Positions 42,291 to 52,658 of a stretch of DNA of 64,000 nt are shown one piece after another. The notes beneath the pieces were generated by a model that worked only from the letters and a program-made list of their open reading frames with translations, made no database searches and was not told where the DNA came from. The DNA comes from Symbiodinium natans (lineage: Eukaryota > Sar > Dinophyceae > Suessiales > Symbiodiniaceae), in contig CAJNDS010002179.1 in the NCBI GenBank assembly GCA_905221605.1, positions 858,001 to 922,000 of the forward strand, in the 5' to 3' direction. The position numbers were made by a program, and so were the translations under genes. The number at the start of each line of letters is the position of its first letter. Within the stretch, counting starts at the first letter, position 1.

Positions 42291-42610
42291 AATACATATA
42301 CATATACATATGCATATACATATACAGAAACGTATATATATATATATATACCCATCTATTTATATTTAGACTTAGATATTTCCTCATTTGGATCTTATTA
42401 TTCTTATTCTTATTTTTGTTAGCATTATACATATATATATACATATATGTATACATATAAATATAAATATATTCATATATATATACATATACCTCAAGCT
42501 TAGGTGCGCAACTGCATAAACTCAAGCCGGGCGCTCCTGCTGCGTGGGCTTGGTGGCCTCCAGGACGTACAGCCGAAGCGCCTCTCAGAGCGCTACCCCA
42601 AGACCCCTGC
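41740..42610. other. Intergenic region upstream of the WD40 gene
   Basis: Open for 24 codons next to the gene, then AT-rich microsatellite; no other gene seen. Confidence 0.5.
42075..42490 (+). repeat. (CATATA)n microsatellite
   Basis: Long catata/tatata tract upstream (minus sense) of the WD40 gene. Confidence 0.97.
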
Positions 42611-42616
42611 TTGGAG

Positions 42617-42690
42617 GTTCAGGGTTTAGGGTTTAGGGTTTAGGGTTTAGGGTTGAGGGTTTAGGGTTTATAGGGTTTAGTGTTTAGGGT
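42617..42690 (+). repeat. TTTAGGG block
   Basis: About nine copies with variants, directly next to an inverted-repeat element at 42695. Confidence 0.92.
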
Positions 42691-42694
42691 CAGG

Positions 42695-42844
42695 GTACTT
42701 ATTAACCCAATACGAACTGCACTTACAACCCTGTGAAAACCATATCAGGGCACCCAAGGGGCTTATAAGTGGGCTATAAGTACAGTTATGATTGGGTTCT
42801 TATAAGTGGGTTATAAGTACAGTTATGATTGGGTTAAGAAGTAC
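42695..42844. mobile_element. Inverted-repeat element, related to family A2
   Basis: Ends gtacttattaacccaat and attgggttaagaagtac; interior cttataagtgggttataagt is shared with 57958-58101 but the outer 15 bp are missing. Confidence 0.7.
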
Positions 42845-43004
42845 CGTGCGCATCAGGCCCATCAAATCCTCATGGGCCCCGACCCCAATCCCCCTCTTCT
42901 GGCTGCGCCCGAAAGTTTCATCTCAATTATCATTAACTCTCGAGAACTTCACTGGATTTCCCGAATTTTTCCAGGGCTAACATTGTCTTGAAAAAAAAAC
43001 AGGC

Positions 43005-43052
43005 CTCAGGGTCATACGGCTCCTTGGGCCAACCCCAGGACGGCGGGATCTC
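43005..43052 (-). CDS. Internal exon, unknown gene
   Basis: 16 codons EIPPSWGWPKEPYDPE between a cgcaacctgag acceptor and a GC donor. Probably the exon after 43310-43459. Confidence 0.45.
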
Positions 43053-43309
43053 CTCAGGTTGCGCAGACGAGTTGCTGTTTCATCAACTCTGGGGTTTTTG
43101 GGGCCATAGGGCGGCAGTAACACAGAAACCCTCAACCCTAAACCCTAAACCCCTGAGGGCCGCAAGGAACGATGACGGAAGCAGCTTCTGTCGACGGGAT
43201 TGCACCCCGCTCATGCTGAAGGGCGGGCAAGGGGCTACGACGACTACCGACCTCCATGCGACAACAACATGGCTGCAGGGTCTAGGGTCCCGTATCTAGG
43301 TTGCTAAAC

Positions 43310-43459
43310 CCTTCACATTGTCGGTTTACGGCTTCAAGGCAAGTTGGTTCCTCCTCGCCGGTGGAACCTGCGGTGGCCTGGTCGGCCCCGGCAGTGCTCA
43401 CCTTTGCGGCTGCGGTTCCGGGGTCTGGGCTTGTGTTAGCTTTGCCCGAACCGGGGTGT
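43310..43459 (-). CDS. Internal exon, unknown gene
   Basis: Reads HPGSGKANTSPDPGTAAAKV, then STAGADQATAGSTGEEEPTC and LEAVNRQCE, strong G-first codon bias, acceptor ttgtggttag, donor near GGTTTAGC. Low-complexity Ala/Thr/Gly linker. Confidence 0.5.
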
Positions 43460-43611
43460 CTAACCACAAGGGCCCTAGATGCACTAACGACTTGAGGGTT
43501 TACGACATTAGGGGTACTTTCTTGGGGTCCGTTTTTTATAAGGGGATCCTACTATTTGGGAGTCTACATTGGGGTCCCTTTAGTCGCTCACACTCGGACA
43601 AGCCAGGCGAG

Positions 43612-43810
43612 GGTTTAGGGGTTTAGGGTTTCGGGTTTAAGGGCTTAAGGGCTTAAGGGCTTAAGGGCTTAAGGGCTTAAGGGCTTAAGGGCTTAAGGGC
43701 TTAGGGTTTAGGGTTTAGGGTTTAGGGTTTAGGGTTTAGGGTTTAGGGTTTAGGGTTTAGGGTTTAGGGTTTAGGGTTTAGGGTTTAGGGTTTAGGGTTT
43801 AGGGGTTAGG
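43612..43810 (+). repeat. Long TTTAGGG array with an octamer gggcttaa sub-array
   Basis: The octamer is repeated about eight times at 43635-43700, then about 16 TTTAGGG copies. Confidence 0.95.
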
Positions 43811-43825
43811 GCTGCCCTGCCCCAC

Positions 43826-43882
43826 CTCCAAAGCATCTGCCACCTTCTTCGCCTCCAGCGGGGGAGCTCCCGTCGGGGGCTG
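43826..43882 (-). CDS. Internal exon between two telomere-type arrays
   Basis: 19 codons QPPTGAPPLEAKKVADALE; acceptor gggcctctaag, donor GTGGGG; phase 0 on both sides. It is bounded by plus-strand TTTAGGG arrays at 43612-43810 and 43898-44010. Confidence 0.55.
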
Positions 43883-43897
43883 CTTAGAGGCCCTTTG

Positions 43898-44010
43898 ATT
43901 TAGGGTTTAGGGTTTAGGGTGTAGGGTGTAGGGTGTAGGGTTTTAGGGTTTAGGGTTTAGGGTTTAGGGTTTAGGGTTTAGGGTTTAGGGTTTAGGGTTT
44001 AGGGTTTATA
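43898..44010 (+). repeat. TTTAGGG array
   Basis: About 15 copies including three TGTAGGG. Confidence 0.95.
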
Positions 44011-44099
44011 GAAATTGTATAGGGTTTGTGTCCGGGGTTTTGTGGGGTTTTGTGGGGTTTTGTCGGGTTTTGTTTTTTACATTTGTCATTTTGACTTTG

Positions 44100-44360
44100 G
44101 GGTTGTGGGGCCGGGGCTGGGGGAGTGCTGGAGGGGCTGGAGATCGGCTGGAGAGGGGAGGGGCTGGAGAGGGGCTGAGAGGGGCTGGAAAGGGGCTGGA
44201 GAGGGCCTGGACAAGGGCTGGAGAGGAGAGGGGGCTGGAGTGGAGAGGGGCTGGAGAGGGGCTGGAGAGGGGCTGGAGAGGGGAGAGGGTGGAGGCTGGA
44301 GGGGCTAGCTGGAGGGGCGGGGCGTTGGGGCTGGTAAGTGGGCTGAGGGGGGGGCTGGCT
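44100..44360 (+). repeat. G-rich ggctggagagggg minisatellite
   Basis: Irregular repeat of ggctggagagggg; G-quadruplex-prone. Confidence 0.85.
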
Positions 44361-44544
44361 GAAGGGTTTGGCTAATATTTTTACACTGTGAAGGATGAAG
44401 GATTATTGCACGAGCTGCTCGTAATGAAACACCTACAATTTCTATTTATCCTGGCCTTGAGGGTTTCGGGTTTAGGGTTTAGGGGTTAGGGTTTAGGGTT
44501 TAGGGTTTAGGGTTTAGGGTTTAGGGGTTTCCGAAATTTAGGGG

Positions 44545-44640
44545 TAGCTGATTGGGCTCCTTACTACAAGAGAATCCTACTATTTGGGGGGTATAGTACA
44601 AGGTACAGGGGTCCCTTCTTTTCGTAAACTCTATTATTCT
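44545..44640. repeat. Dispersed repeat with tcctactatttggg core
   Basis: The same core with a following ggggtccc part recurs at about 43522-43590 and 48990-49070; ends not defined. Confidence 0.5.
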
Positions 44641-44756
44641 TTTTTGGGGGGTGGGGGGGGATTTGAGGTGCTTCGGGTATGGTTTGCGTGCCGGGCGGCT
44701 TGCAAGGCTTAAAGCCAGAGGCCTACAAGGGCCACAGAAGAACGATCTTCCCCCCC

Positions 44757-44811
44757 CCCAACCGCCTCCGCCGGCGGCAAGGCCGCAAGCAGCTCCGACA
44801 GGTCCTCTGAT
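44757..44811 (-). CDS. Internal exon, unknown gene
   Basis: Reads SEDLSELLAALPPAEAVG after a catcttgag acceptor; it runs into a C-rich (minus G-rich) tract where the donor is unclear. An inverted-repeat element (44842-44920) lies 30 bp upstream. Confidence 0.5.
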
Positions 44812-44841
44812 CTCAAGATGCGGCGAGTATAGGGCCTTAAG

Positions 44842-44920
44842 TTGGGATGTTCCCCCTTGTGCTAAAAACAGTCCTTAGTAGGGAATATGGAACCCCTCAG
44901 TCTAAGGGGGAACATCCCAA
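44842..44920. mobile_element. Inverted-repeat element, family B
   Basis: Perfect ends ttgggatgttccccc / complement; 79 bp; just upstream of exon 44811-44757. Confidence 0.85.
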
Positions 44921-45239
44921 GTTTTAAGGATGAAGCTTTGGGGGCCCTCGGATCCTTCGAGGCCCTCTCAACCCCTTAAGGCACCCTCATTGTTCGCCCT
45001 CAGACCTGAGCCCGTCTAGGGCCTAAACCCTAAACGTCAAAAACTCCCCACCAACCCTTAAACCCTACTACACTAAACCCCAAAACCCTGAAGCCCTAAA
45101 ATCCTAAACCCTTTTTCTTCAGGTCTCCTGGGATGTTCTGTCCTAAACCCTAAACCCTAAACCCTAAACCTCAGACCTAAAAAAATTTTTACAAAAATGA
45201 AAATGAATAAACGAATTATATATATATATATAAGGCTCC

Positions 45240-45316
45240 TCCGAAGAGGCGGCCTCGAGGCGCGCTGCCAGCTGTGCCGAGGCGCCGGAGCCCATGGGTG
45301 CGACGTCTTCTCGCTT
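45240..45316 (-). CDS. Internal exon, unknown gene
   Basis: Reads KREDVAPMGSGASAQLAARL then EAASSEEP after a CCTCAACCCCCAG acceptor. Donor unclear (possibly GA). Confidence 0.45.
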
Positions 45317-45986
45317 CTGGGGGTTGAGGATTTAGGGTTTAGGGTTAGGGTTTAGGGTTTAGGGTTTAAGGCTTAAGGTTTCGGGCCTTAGGGTTAAGGG
45401 CTAGGGTTTGAGGTTGAGGGCTTAGGGTTTTAGAGTAACTTGGGCAACCCAAGACCTATCATTTCTTCGGGGGGGTTTTTCCTTCTTCGCATTCTTAGTA
45501 GTTTTCGGGTAGGGCTTAGGGGTTTGGGGAGGGCCTGAGGGCTTCCGCCAGGCATCCCGCGGGCTGAGGGGTGTGGAGCTTAGGGTTTCTTCCCACGAGT
45601 TTGGTAGGTTTTTGGGTTTAGAGCTTTGTTCGGGCTAAGGGCTGATGCGCAGGTACCTTCTGAAGGGGCCCCGGGACTTCCCTTGGAGCCGAAAGCTGCG
45701 CTGCGGAATTCGGAGCCGAAAAACTAATTTAAACCCCCCTTAAGTCCTTAAGCTCTCGTCAAGCCAGGTAACGCAACCTGACTTTAAGTGACCAAGGAGC
45801 AGCCAAGGAACTCAGGTCCGGTTCGGCTAGGGCCATTCGTCGGCCAGCATAAATAATGGGAAGCGGCAACTGAGCCCCTGTGCCTGAAAAAACCCAGGCT
45901 CACACCCGAGTCAAAGTCTCTGGTGCCTGCAAGACTGAGTAAAAAGCATCCTTTGACACCCTCAACCCCGAGACCAGAGCCCAGAC

Positions 45987-46035
45987 CCAAGGCCTCCTCG
46001 GCCGCATAGCGAAGGACTCGCGCCAGGCAGGCGGC
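45987..46035 (-). CDS. Internal exon, unknown gene
   Basis: 16 codons AACLARVLRYAAEEAL; acceptor ctccggcgcag, donor GTCTGG. Likely follows 46119-46203. Confidence 0.5.
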
Positions 46036-46118
46036 CTGCGCCGGAGCTTTTCTTCTCTACCTACCGGTAGGCTTGCTTTCGGGGTTTTAGAGGGCTCTAG
46101 GGTTCCCTGGGTTCGGGC

Positions 46119-46203
46119 CTTAACGGTCCCGCCCGCCCATCCTCTGGCTCCGTCCAGGGGAGCTGGATGTGGACGGGCAAGAGGACGTTTTGCGGATGTT
46201 TCA
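46119..46203 (-). CDS. Internal exon, unknown gene
   Basis: Reads KHPQNVLLPVHIQLPWTEPE then DGRAGPL; acceptor cgcctggcag, GC donor. Ends with phase 2, while 46035 starts with phase 0, so an exon or a different cut lies between. Confidence 0.5.
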
Positions 46204-46389
46204 CTGCCAGGCGGCCGGTACCCCAGGCCGCCGGTACCCCAGGCCGCAACACCCAGTCTAATCGACGTGTGCAAGTGGCTGAATCCGAGAAATGCAAGGG
46301 CAGCAGAAACATCCGCAAAGCTGAGGCCATGCATTTTTTGCGGCCTACATGTCTTGGGGGGGGGTCGCCGGAACTCTTTAAAAAAAGGG

Positions 46390-46466
46390 CCCAAGCTTGG
46401 CATGGAACTGCCCAACTCCCCAAAGTGGTGGGAGGTGCACCTGGTACCCCGCAAAGCAGGACCTGC
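46390..46466 (-). CDS. Possible internal exon
   Basis: Minus reads EATRPKQVLLCGVPGAPP and TLGSWAVPCQAW. The plus strand is open too (SPKWWEVHLVPRKAG to a TGA at 46557). Neither can be excluded. Confidence 0.3.
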
Positions 46467-46628
46467 TTGGGCCGCGTCGCCTCTGTGGGTGACTCTGCAT
46501 GCAACCGGGAAAAAGAGCGTGGTTTACATGGCATCGACCTTGCAAAAGTATCGGTGAGCTGGGCATGGGTTTAGGGCTGTCGTATGCTAGCTTCGAGGAG
46601 CGTCGGCGGAGGGAACTGTAAACGAACT

Positions 46629-46838
46629 TTAACCCTAAACCCTAAACCCTAAACCCTAAAACCCTAAACCCTAAAACCCTAAACCCAGAAAGCTGACAAA
46701 CGTGGAGGGACAGTCGGCTCGGTTGCACTGGGTGCCGGGCTGGCCAAGCAGGGTCCTTACTTTGCACCGGCATCTTATGCTTCTTAGGGTTTAGGGTTTA
46801 GGGTTTAGGGTTTAGGGTTTAGGGTTTAGGGTTTAGGG
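46629..46838. repeat. CCCTAAA and TTTAGGG blocks facing each other
   Basis: 46629-46687 and 46786-46838 with a 98-bp gap. Confidence 0.9.
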
Positions 46839-46953
46839 AGACTTGAAAGACAAGAAGGAACACTGGAAGCCCTCTTAAGCCAACAAAAACCTGAAGCCCC
46901 CCCCCCTTCCTCTGCAGCCAGGGGAAGCCTGCTTGCAGTAGGCTTCTGAAGAT

Positions 46954-47052
46954 TGGGATGCTCCCCCTTATTCTTGCAGTCCTCAATGGGGATTATAGTA
47001 CCCCCTAATTTAATCCCCATTAAGGACTGCTAGCATCAGGCGGAACGTCCCA
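46954..47052. mobile_element. Inverted-repeat element, family B
   Basis: Ends tgggatgctcccccttattc and a diverged complement; shares the tagcagtccttaa-type interior. Confidence 0.8.
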
Positions 47053-47307
47053 GCCCGAAAAACCCTAAACCCATCAAAGCCCTTCAATCCAGAACTGCCG
47101 AGGCTCTGCACCAAACGAAGCCCCTAAACCTCTAAGCCGGAACCCGAAACCCCAGAATCTCACTTTAAAACCCTGAAAAGCCCTTAAACAGCCTTTAACA
47201 AGCCTTCAAAAGCTTATAAACCCTCCCTGAAATACCAAACTCACAGCCCATGACCTGGGCCCTGACTATGCTAAATGCCACTACAGAGTCTTGTAGACTC
47301 CTGGACA

Positions 47308-47427
47308 ACTAGGTAGCCCAGTCACCATGTTTTCGCAAGGGTACCCTTTTTCGGGGTTGGTTACTTTAAAAAGGGAGCCTAGAACCCAGAAAAAAAATGG
47401 CAAAAGGGTACCACTGGGCTACCTAGT
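47308..47427. mobile_element. Inverted-repeat element, family E
   Basis: Ends actaggtagcccagt and its exact complement, with inner aagggtacc/ggtaccc complement; 120 bp. Confidence 0.8.
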
Positions 47428-47661
47428 ATATCGGAGCCCATGGGGCGTCTGAGACCCTGAACCCCTCCCCTTCGCTGCGCCGGGCGTCGCCAGGAAATCC
47501 TGGCCGAGCTCCTCCAGGGGAGCAGGAGTAGTGACACCTTCGAGCAGTCCAAGAAGTCACATCTTGTCCATCGACTCCAGCCTTCTTTGGTATCTTGTAA
47601 TAATATGATAATCATTGTACTTCGTTGAGGATTCTAGAGGCACTTGCCCTAAACCCTGAAC

Positions 47662-47737
47662 CCGAAGTCTGCGTGGCAACTGACATGGTGCTCCTCCAAA
47701 ACTCGGCTGCCCTGGGCGTCCACGTGGGCGAGCAAGC
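47662..47737 (-). CDS. Internal exon, unknown gene
   Basis: Reads LLAHVDAQGSRVLEEHHVSC then HADF; acceptor aacacctgggag, donor GTTCAGGGTTTAGGG. The plus strand (VATDMVLLQNSAALGVHVGE) is open with a GTTTAGGG donor as well; minus is preferred from neighbours. Confidence 0.45.
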
Positions 47738-47831
47738 CTCCCAGGTGTTGGGGCTGGTTTAGGGTTCAAAGTTTTTTGCCAAATGTTTAGGGTTTCGGGA
47801 CGGGCTTAGGGTTCTCCAAGTTTAGGGCTTA

Positions 47832-47936
47832 ATTGGAGGTTCACGGGTAGTTATAAGCAGGGTTATAAGTACCTTACGTAAGGTTATAAGCAGAGTTACC
47901 CTATTTATAACCCTACCTCTAAAACTCTCCACGTAG
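47832..47936. mobile_element. Inverted-repeat element, family A
   Basis: Left attggaggttcacgggtagt; interior ttataagcagggttataag, right end decayed. Confidence 0.65.
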
Positions 47937-47999
47937 GCATTCGGGAGGTTCGGGGCTTTTGCCGGGCTTATGGTAGGCTTGCGGAAGTTAAACCCTAAA

Positions 48000-48250
48000 C
48001 CCTTTTTGCTTCAGGGCTCCTAAACCCTAAACCCTACACCCTAAACCCTAAACCCTAAACCCTAAACCCTAAACCAGGGACATCCACCTCAACTAGCCGA
48101 CCTCGCCTGGCCTTCAGCTGCCTCCTGGAGCCCCAGGTCGCGGCCCAGGATCGCACCCGCCTGCGGAAGGTCCAAATTATTCAGGGGTTTAGGGTTAGGG
48201 TTTCGGGTTTAAGGTTTAGGCTTTAGGGTTTAGGGTTTAGGGTTTAGGGA
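48000..48250. repeat. CCCTAAA and TTTAGGG blocks facing each other
   Basis: 48017-48073 and 48183-48247; the 110-bp gap is open (plus CLLEPQVAAQDRTRLRKVQI), probably an exon on one strand. Confidence 0.88.
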
Positions 48251-48368
48251 CTATTCAGGGATTTAGGGTTTTGGGTTTTGGCACGCCCCAGGGTTTCGGA
48301 TTCAGGGTTTAGGGTGGAATTCAGGGGGCGGGCTTTGGGGGGAGTCTTTGCGCCACGCGCCTTCTCAC

Positions 48369-48413
48369 CTCGAACAGGGAGTGTGCACCGGCATGCCAGC
48401 CAAGCCCTCCCTC
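48369..48413 (-). CDS. Internal exon, unknown gene
   Basis: 15 codons EGGLGWHAGAHSLFE with acceptor actgaactag and a strong donor GTGAGAAGG. Confidence 0.5.
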
Positions 48414-48735
48414 CTAGTTCAGTTTTTTGCCGGGTGCAGGGCTTGTAGGGCCTTGCAGGGTTGGTCGTTGCATTTGTATGATATGCTTGGGGGGCTTTGG
48501 GGTATTAGGATGTTGGAGATTCGGGGCTGAGGGATGTGTGAAGAAGGCCGGGAGTTGGGCGCTGAGGCCAACACCCACTTGGCAACACCCCCCCCCCAAA
48601 TGGGGGTTTGGGAAAATAAGGGACCCTAATACAGACCCCCCAAATGGATTCCCTTACTTACAAATTCCCCTTTGTTGCATCTGGTCTTATCATTCCCCCT
48701 AACTTCGGAAACCCCGCAAAAGAGTGAGCCCACAC

Positions 48736-48818
48736 CCCGCCACCCCTTCCGGGCCTCCATCCTTGCGACGAGGAGGTGGCGGAAGTCCGTCCAGTTCTTG
48801 CTGTCGGCGCAGTCCAGC
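48736..48818 (-). CDS. Internal exon, unknown gene
   Basis: Reads LDCADSKNWTDFRHLLVARM then EARKGWR; acceptor gatgctcccag, donor GTGTGG; 83 nt. Strongly coding. An inverted-repeat element (48846-48959) lies 27 bp upstream in the preceding intron. Confidence 0.6.
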
Positions 48819-48845
48819 CTGGGAGCATCCCAAGATTCCAAGACC

Positions 48846-48959
48846 TACTTGGAGGTTCATGGGTAGCTATAAGTAGGGTTCTAAGTATGGCAGCTATACT
48901 TGAAGCCCCACTTCGGGTACTTATGGCCCTACTTATGACTACCCATGAACCTCCAAGTA
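48846..48959. mobile_element. Inverted-repeat element, family A (best copy)
   Basis: Ends tacttggaggttcatgggta and its exact complement; 114 bp; inside an intron upstream of exon 48818-48736. Confidence 0.85.
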
Positions 48960-49689
48960 TGGACTATCATCCGTCATGTGGGACTTTCCGTGCCGTATTT
49001 GGGGTCCTTCTTGCAAGGGGTCCTACTATTTGGGGGTCTATATTGCGGGGCCCCCAGTTTCGTAAACCCCCAGTCCGGCCTTCGCATGTAGGCGGCATCA
49101 ACGATGCCATCCGTTCTGCCTGCCGGGCATGGCGTTGCTCAGGTCCGCGCCCGACCTGCCTGGTTATCAGGTATGCTCCCGCAGAAAACCTCCTAAAGTC
49201 TGCCCGTTGTTCCAAACAACGACAAGATGTGCTGGATCACTCCACTCTGCCCTCGCAAGTGTTCCATCAAGCCGTCTCAACTGCAGCGAGGCATTTTCTA
49301 ACTTCTACAAAGTCACGCAACTAAGCCTCAAAAGACAGCCACGCAAAAAAGGGCAAGCGACGCACAAAACGCAAACGGCCTACAGCCACATGCATGAGCC
49401 AACTGCGCGAGCCAAATGCGAAAGCCAAACTGCGAAGGCCAGCTTCCTACCCTGCCAGGCACCAGCGAAAGCCAGAAGTCTCATGCCCCCACGGATTCCA
49501 GGCTCGTTTGGCTCCATGCCCCGATCTGCCCCTAAGCCCAAACATCCCACAGAGCCTACCCCAAAATTAGGCAAGAGGTACCGCAGGGCACCACAAACGA
49601 GTGGATTTCAGCGTGCGCCGCGGAGCTCAGGCCAGGTGCACAAAGTTTCAGGGCTTTGGGCTTTGGGCCTAAGGAGGTGGTTTGGCTGA

Positions 49690-49805
49690 GGCCGCATTCC
49701 TGAACCGTCCTCCGAACTCGAAACCCTGCCGTCCTCGCTGCGGCACCACGGCAAGGAGAAACAGCAAGCTGCCAGCGCCACGTCGCCCTCCAACGCGGAA
49801 GTCCA
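49690..49805 (-). CDS. Possible exon
   Basis: Reads WTSALEGDVALAACCFSLPW then CRSEDGRVSSSEDGSG after a ttttgag acceptor; G-first codons. Donor uncertain. Confidence 0.35.
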
Positions 49806-50060
49806 CTCAAAACAAAGGTTCTGCCTCTTGCAGACTTGCTTTCATGTGCCGTGCTTAGCTATCCCGGCAGGTACCGGCCGACGCTGTGCTCCAAAGCTGC
49901 GTCTACCACTGACCCCTCAACCTCCGACAGCTCAGGGCAGTGGAGGGTGTGGCTTTATGGCCCAAGAGTCGGCCGTGATGTTGCATGAACAGCATTTTGC
50001 AGTGTTTTCTGCTGTGTAGGTTTCTATTGTAGGTTTCTATTTCTAGTATATGACTTCTAT

Positions 50061-50150
50061 GACAATCTCACGGCGCGATAACTTGGCCCAGCTGATCGGC
50101 GCACCTCGCCGGCCATAACCAGAGTGCATGCCGGTCCTCCGGGAGCACTC
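50061..50150 (-). CDS. Possible terminal exon
   Basis: Reads SAPGGPACTLVMAGEVRRSA then GPSYRAVRLS and a stop, after the acceptor ggtgtcttcag, which lies at the edge of an inverted-repeat element (50158-50313). Confidence 0.4.
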
Positions 50151-50157
50151 TGAAGAC

Positions 50158-50313
50158 ACCCCAAAGAGCCCAATACCCCTTAAATAAGGAGGTTTAGGGT
50201 TTAGGGTTTAGGGTTCAGGGTTTAGCGTTTAGGGTTTAGGGTTGAGGGTGTAGGGGTAAACCACCATATTCAGGATCCTTATGCGATTTAATTAAGGGGT
50301 ATGTTCCCTGGGA
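50158..50313. mobile_element. Inverted-repeat element, family D, carrying a TTTAGGG array
   Basis: Left aagagcccaataccccttaa, right ttaattaaggggtatgttcc; a TTTAGGG block fills 50192-50256. Confidence 0.7.
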
Positions 50314-50721
50314 CCACGGTTCAGGGGCTTCAGGCTTGGGGCTTGACAAATGTCTGGTAGACCCTTCTTACATCCGCTTCACCCAGCCGGCAACTAGCGC
50401 CGCGTGCACAGCACGCTAGCCCAGGGCGTCTGGAAGTGCTTTGGGCTTCGGTGCTTCAGCTTCCAAGAGTTTGGGCATAGGGTGTGGGGTGGCGTGTGGG
50501 GTTGTTCGTGAATGGCAAAGCGTGCGCGGCCCCTTTTTCAGCTCGAGCAAACCCCCGTGCGCCCAGTCCTATGGACTCTCAGCCACTTCCCCTCCGTGGC
50601 TGTGGAGCAAAAAACTTGCTCACTCGTTCGAGCGCGCCGGTCATACGACTTGAAGGTCCATACATTACGTCTAGCTGCTCAGAAGGGGGGCTCAAACAAT
50701 CAGGGTACCCTATAAGGCTCG

Positions 50722-50855
50722 GGAATATAGGGCTTAGGATTTATAGGGTTTAAGGTTCAGGGTTTATAGGCTTTAGGGTTTAGAGGGTTTATAGGGTTTA
50801 TAGGGTTTTGGGTGTATAGGGTTTATAGGGTTTGTAAGGTTTATAGGGTTTTGCT
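50722..50855 (+). repeat. TTTATAGGG variant tract
   Basis: Nine-base variant tttataggg repeated with tttaggg. Confidence 0.9.
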
Positions 50856-51426
50856 TTACGTGAGCTCATTTTGCATGGTCTTGCTTTCCCTTGGATCTCC
50901 CAGCGTCATCAATGACCAACGCTTCTACTGGGCCGGTGCCCTTTTCGCACTCAAGCGCCATCTAAACTAGAACTAGGAAATGAGCTTTGCTACCCAACCT
51001 CGCCGGCTTGTATGGTAGCAGCTCTCTTTTTTCGGGACGACTGGCACGGCACCTGAACTCCGTCTTGCCTGATGTATTTGGGGCAGTCAAACTTACGTAG
51101 GGATTCATAGAGGGATAGTATGGACAATACTTATCTGAAACCCCCTTTTTGGCAAGAAGGCCCGTGCTCGCAGCCTATGCTGCCCCCTCCACCCCAGCAG
51201 TCTGCATGGCCAAACCCTAAATTCACGGCTCGCAATATTCTCCAAACTCTGGAACCCTGTTTTTGCTGCAGGAGGGAACTGCAGTGCTGCTCTTTTGCAC
51301 CCCAAAGACCTTTTTTTGTTCAGCAGGCTACGCCGTGCTCGGCCAGGCGCGCTCAGACAGCCCCGAAAACCTAAACTCGAAGCCCTTAGCCTAAGGTCCT
51401 CAACCCCCTAACCTCGAGGTTGGTAC

Positions 51427-51999
51427 CAGATATGTATGCGACAGCGCACGCCTGGCTGAGGTCCGCATACTGGGTTCATAGCGAAGGCACTGCCTCAGCA
51501 AGTCTATGCCGTCCTCGCCGAACCTCATCTGACAACTAGCCAAGGGCTTCAGCTCTTGGGTTTAGGGTTTAGGGTTTAGGGTTTAGGGTTTAGGGTTTAG
51601 GGTTTAGGGTTTAGGGTTTAGGGTTTAGGGTTTAGGGTTTAGGGTTTAGGGTCACACAACCTAGTTGACAGGGGTCAGAGCCCCCGACAGATCTTGTCTT
51701 CCTGAGTGCTGTACTTATTATGCTGTAGCGGTGGCACCCGAACATGTACGTCCATAGGCCCACTGGCTACGTGCAGCCTAGTTCGTACTTTTGGACTGTA
51801 GTATAGTGAGCACAGGAAAGTGCCATCCGTACCGCGAACACGCGCAAGATCATGCAAGTGCCTGAGCGTGCAGCCCCAAAACCAGGCAGGAGAAACATAG
51901 ACGACACAAACAAATTCAAGTCTTTCAACATGCAGATACAAAGCCCAGGCCCAGGCCCAGGCCCAGGCCCAAGCCCAAGCCCAAGCCAAAGCCAAGCAG

Positions 52000-52031
<32 letters not shown>

Positions 52032-52595
52032 GAGACACACAAACTCTTACTTGCGCTTGTGCTTGCTCATGCACGAAGTCGATGAAGGCTTGAGGGTAGA
52101 CGAATGGATGTTGCGCGATTATACTGGCATGTTTTCCGAAGATTGCCCTGCCAAACCATTTTGTCACCACACTGCTATGTTCTGAACACAAATGCTTGGC
52201 GCTGCTGCACCATGCTTGCCCAGGTTCTGCAAGCTGGCCCAAACGACATCTAGCCCCCAAAGACCGCAGCTGGAGGCGCGCCGCGAATCTTGATGTCGCA
52301 GGGGGCGCTCTCCGGAATGCAGGTGCGTTGTGCGCGCACGCCTACCTATTTAGGGGCTTCCTTGGTTCCACGTTCTCTTTATCGCATGTTCAGCGCACAG
52401 AGAGAAGGTCGCAGAGCACATTCACATTATACTATCTTTACTTGAGCTAAAGAAGAAACCGTGTGGCATGGCCCCATGAGTTAAAACATATACATACATG
52501 CAGATGCAATGTGTGTGTGTGTGTGCATGCATATACCAGTCTATAAACATGTGTTATATGCTGTGCATAATATGTCTGTGTATATGTGTATATAT

Positions 52596-52658
<63 letters not shown>

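Noticed and set aside
42008-42525. Several ORFs of 86-150 codons of His-Ile or Tyr-Ile repeats
   Set aside because: They are translations of the catata microsatellite.
44015-44375. ORFs rich in Gly, Glu and Arg
   Set aside because: Translation of the ggctggagagggg minisatellite.
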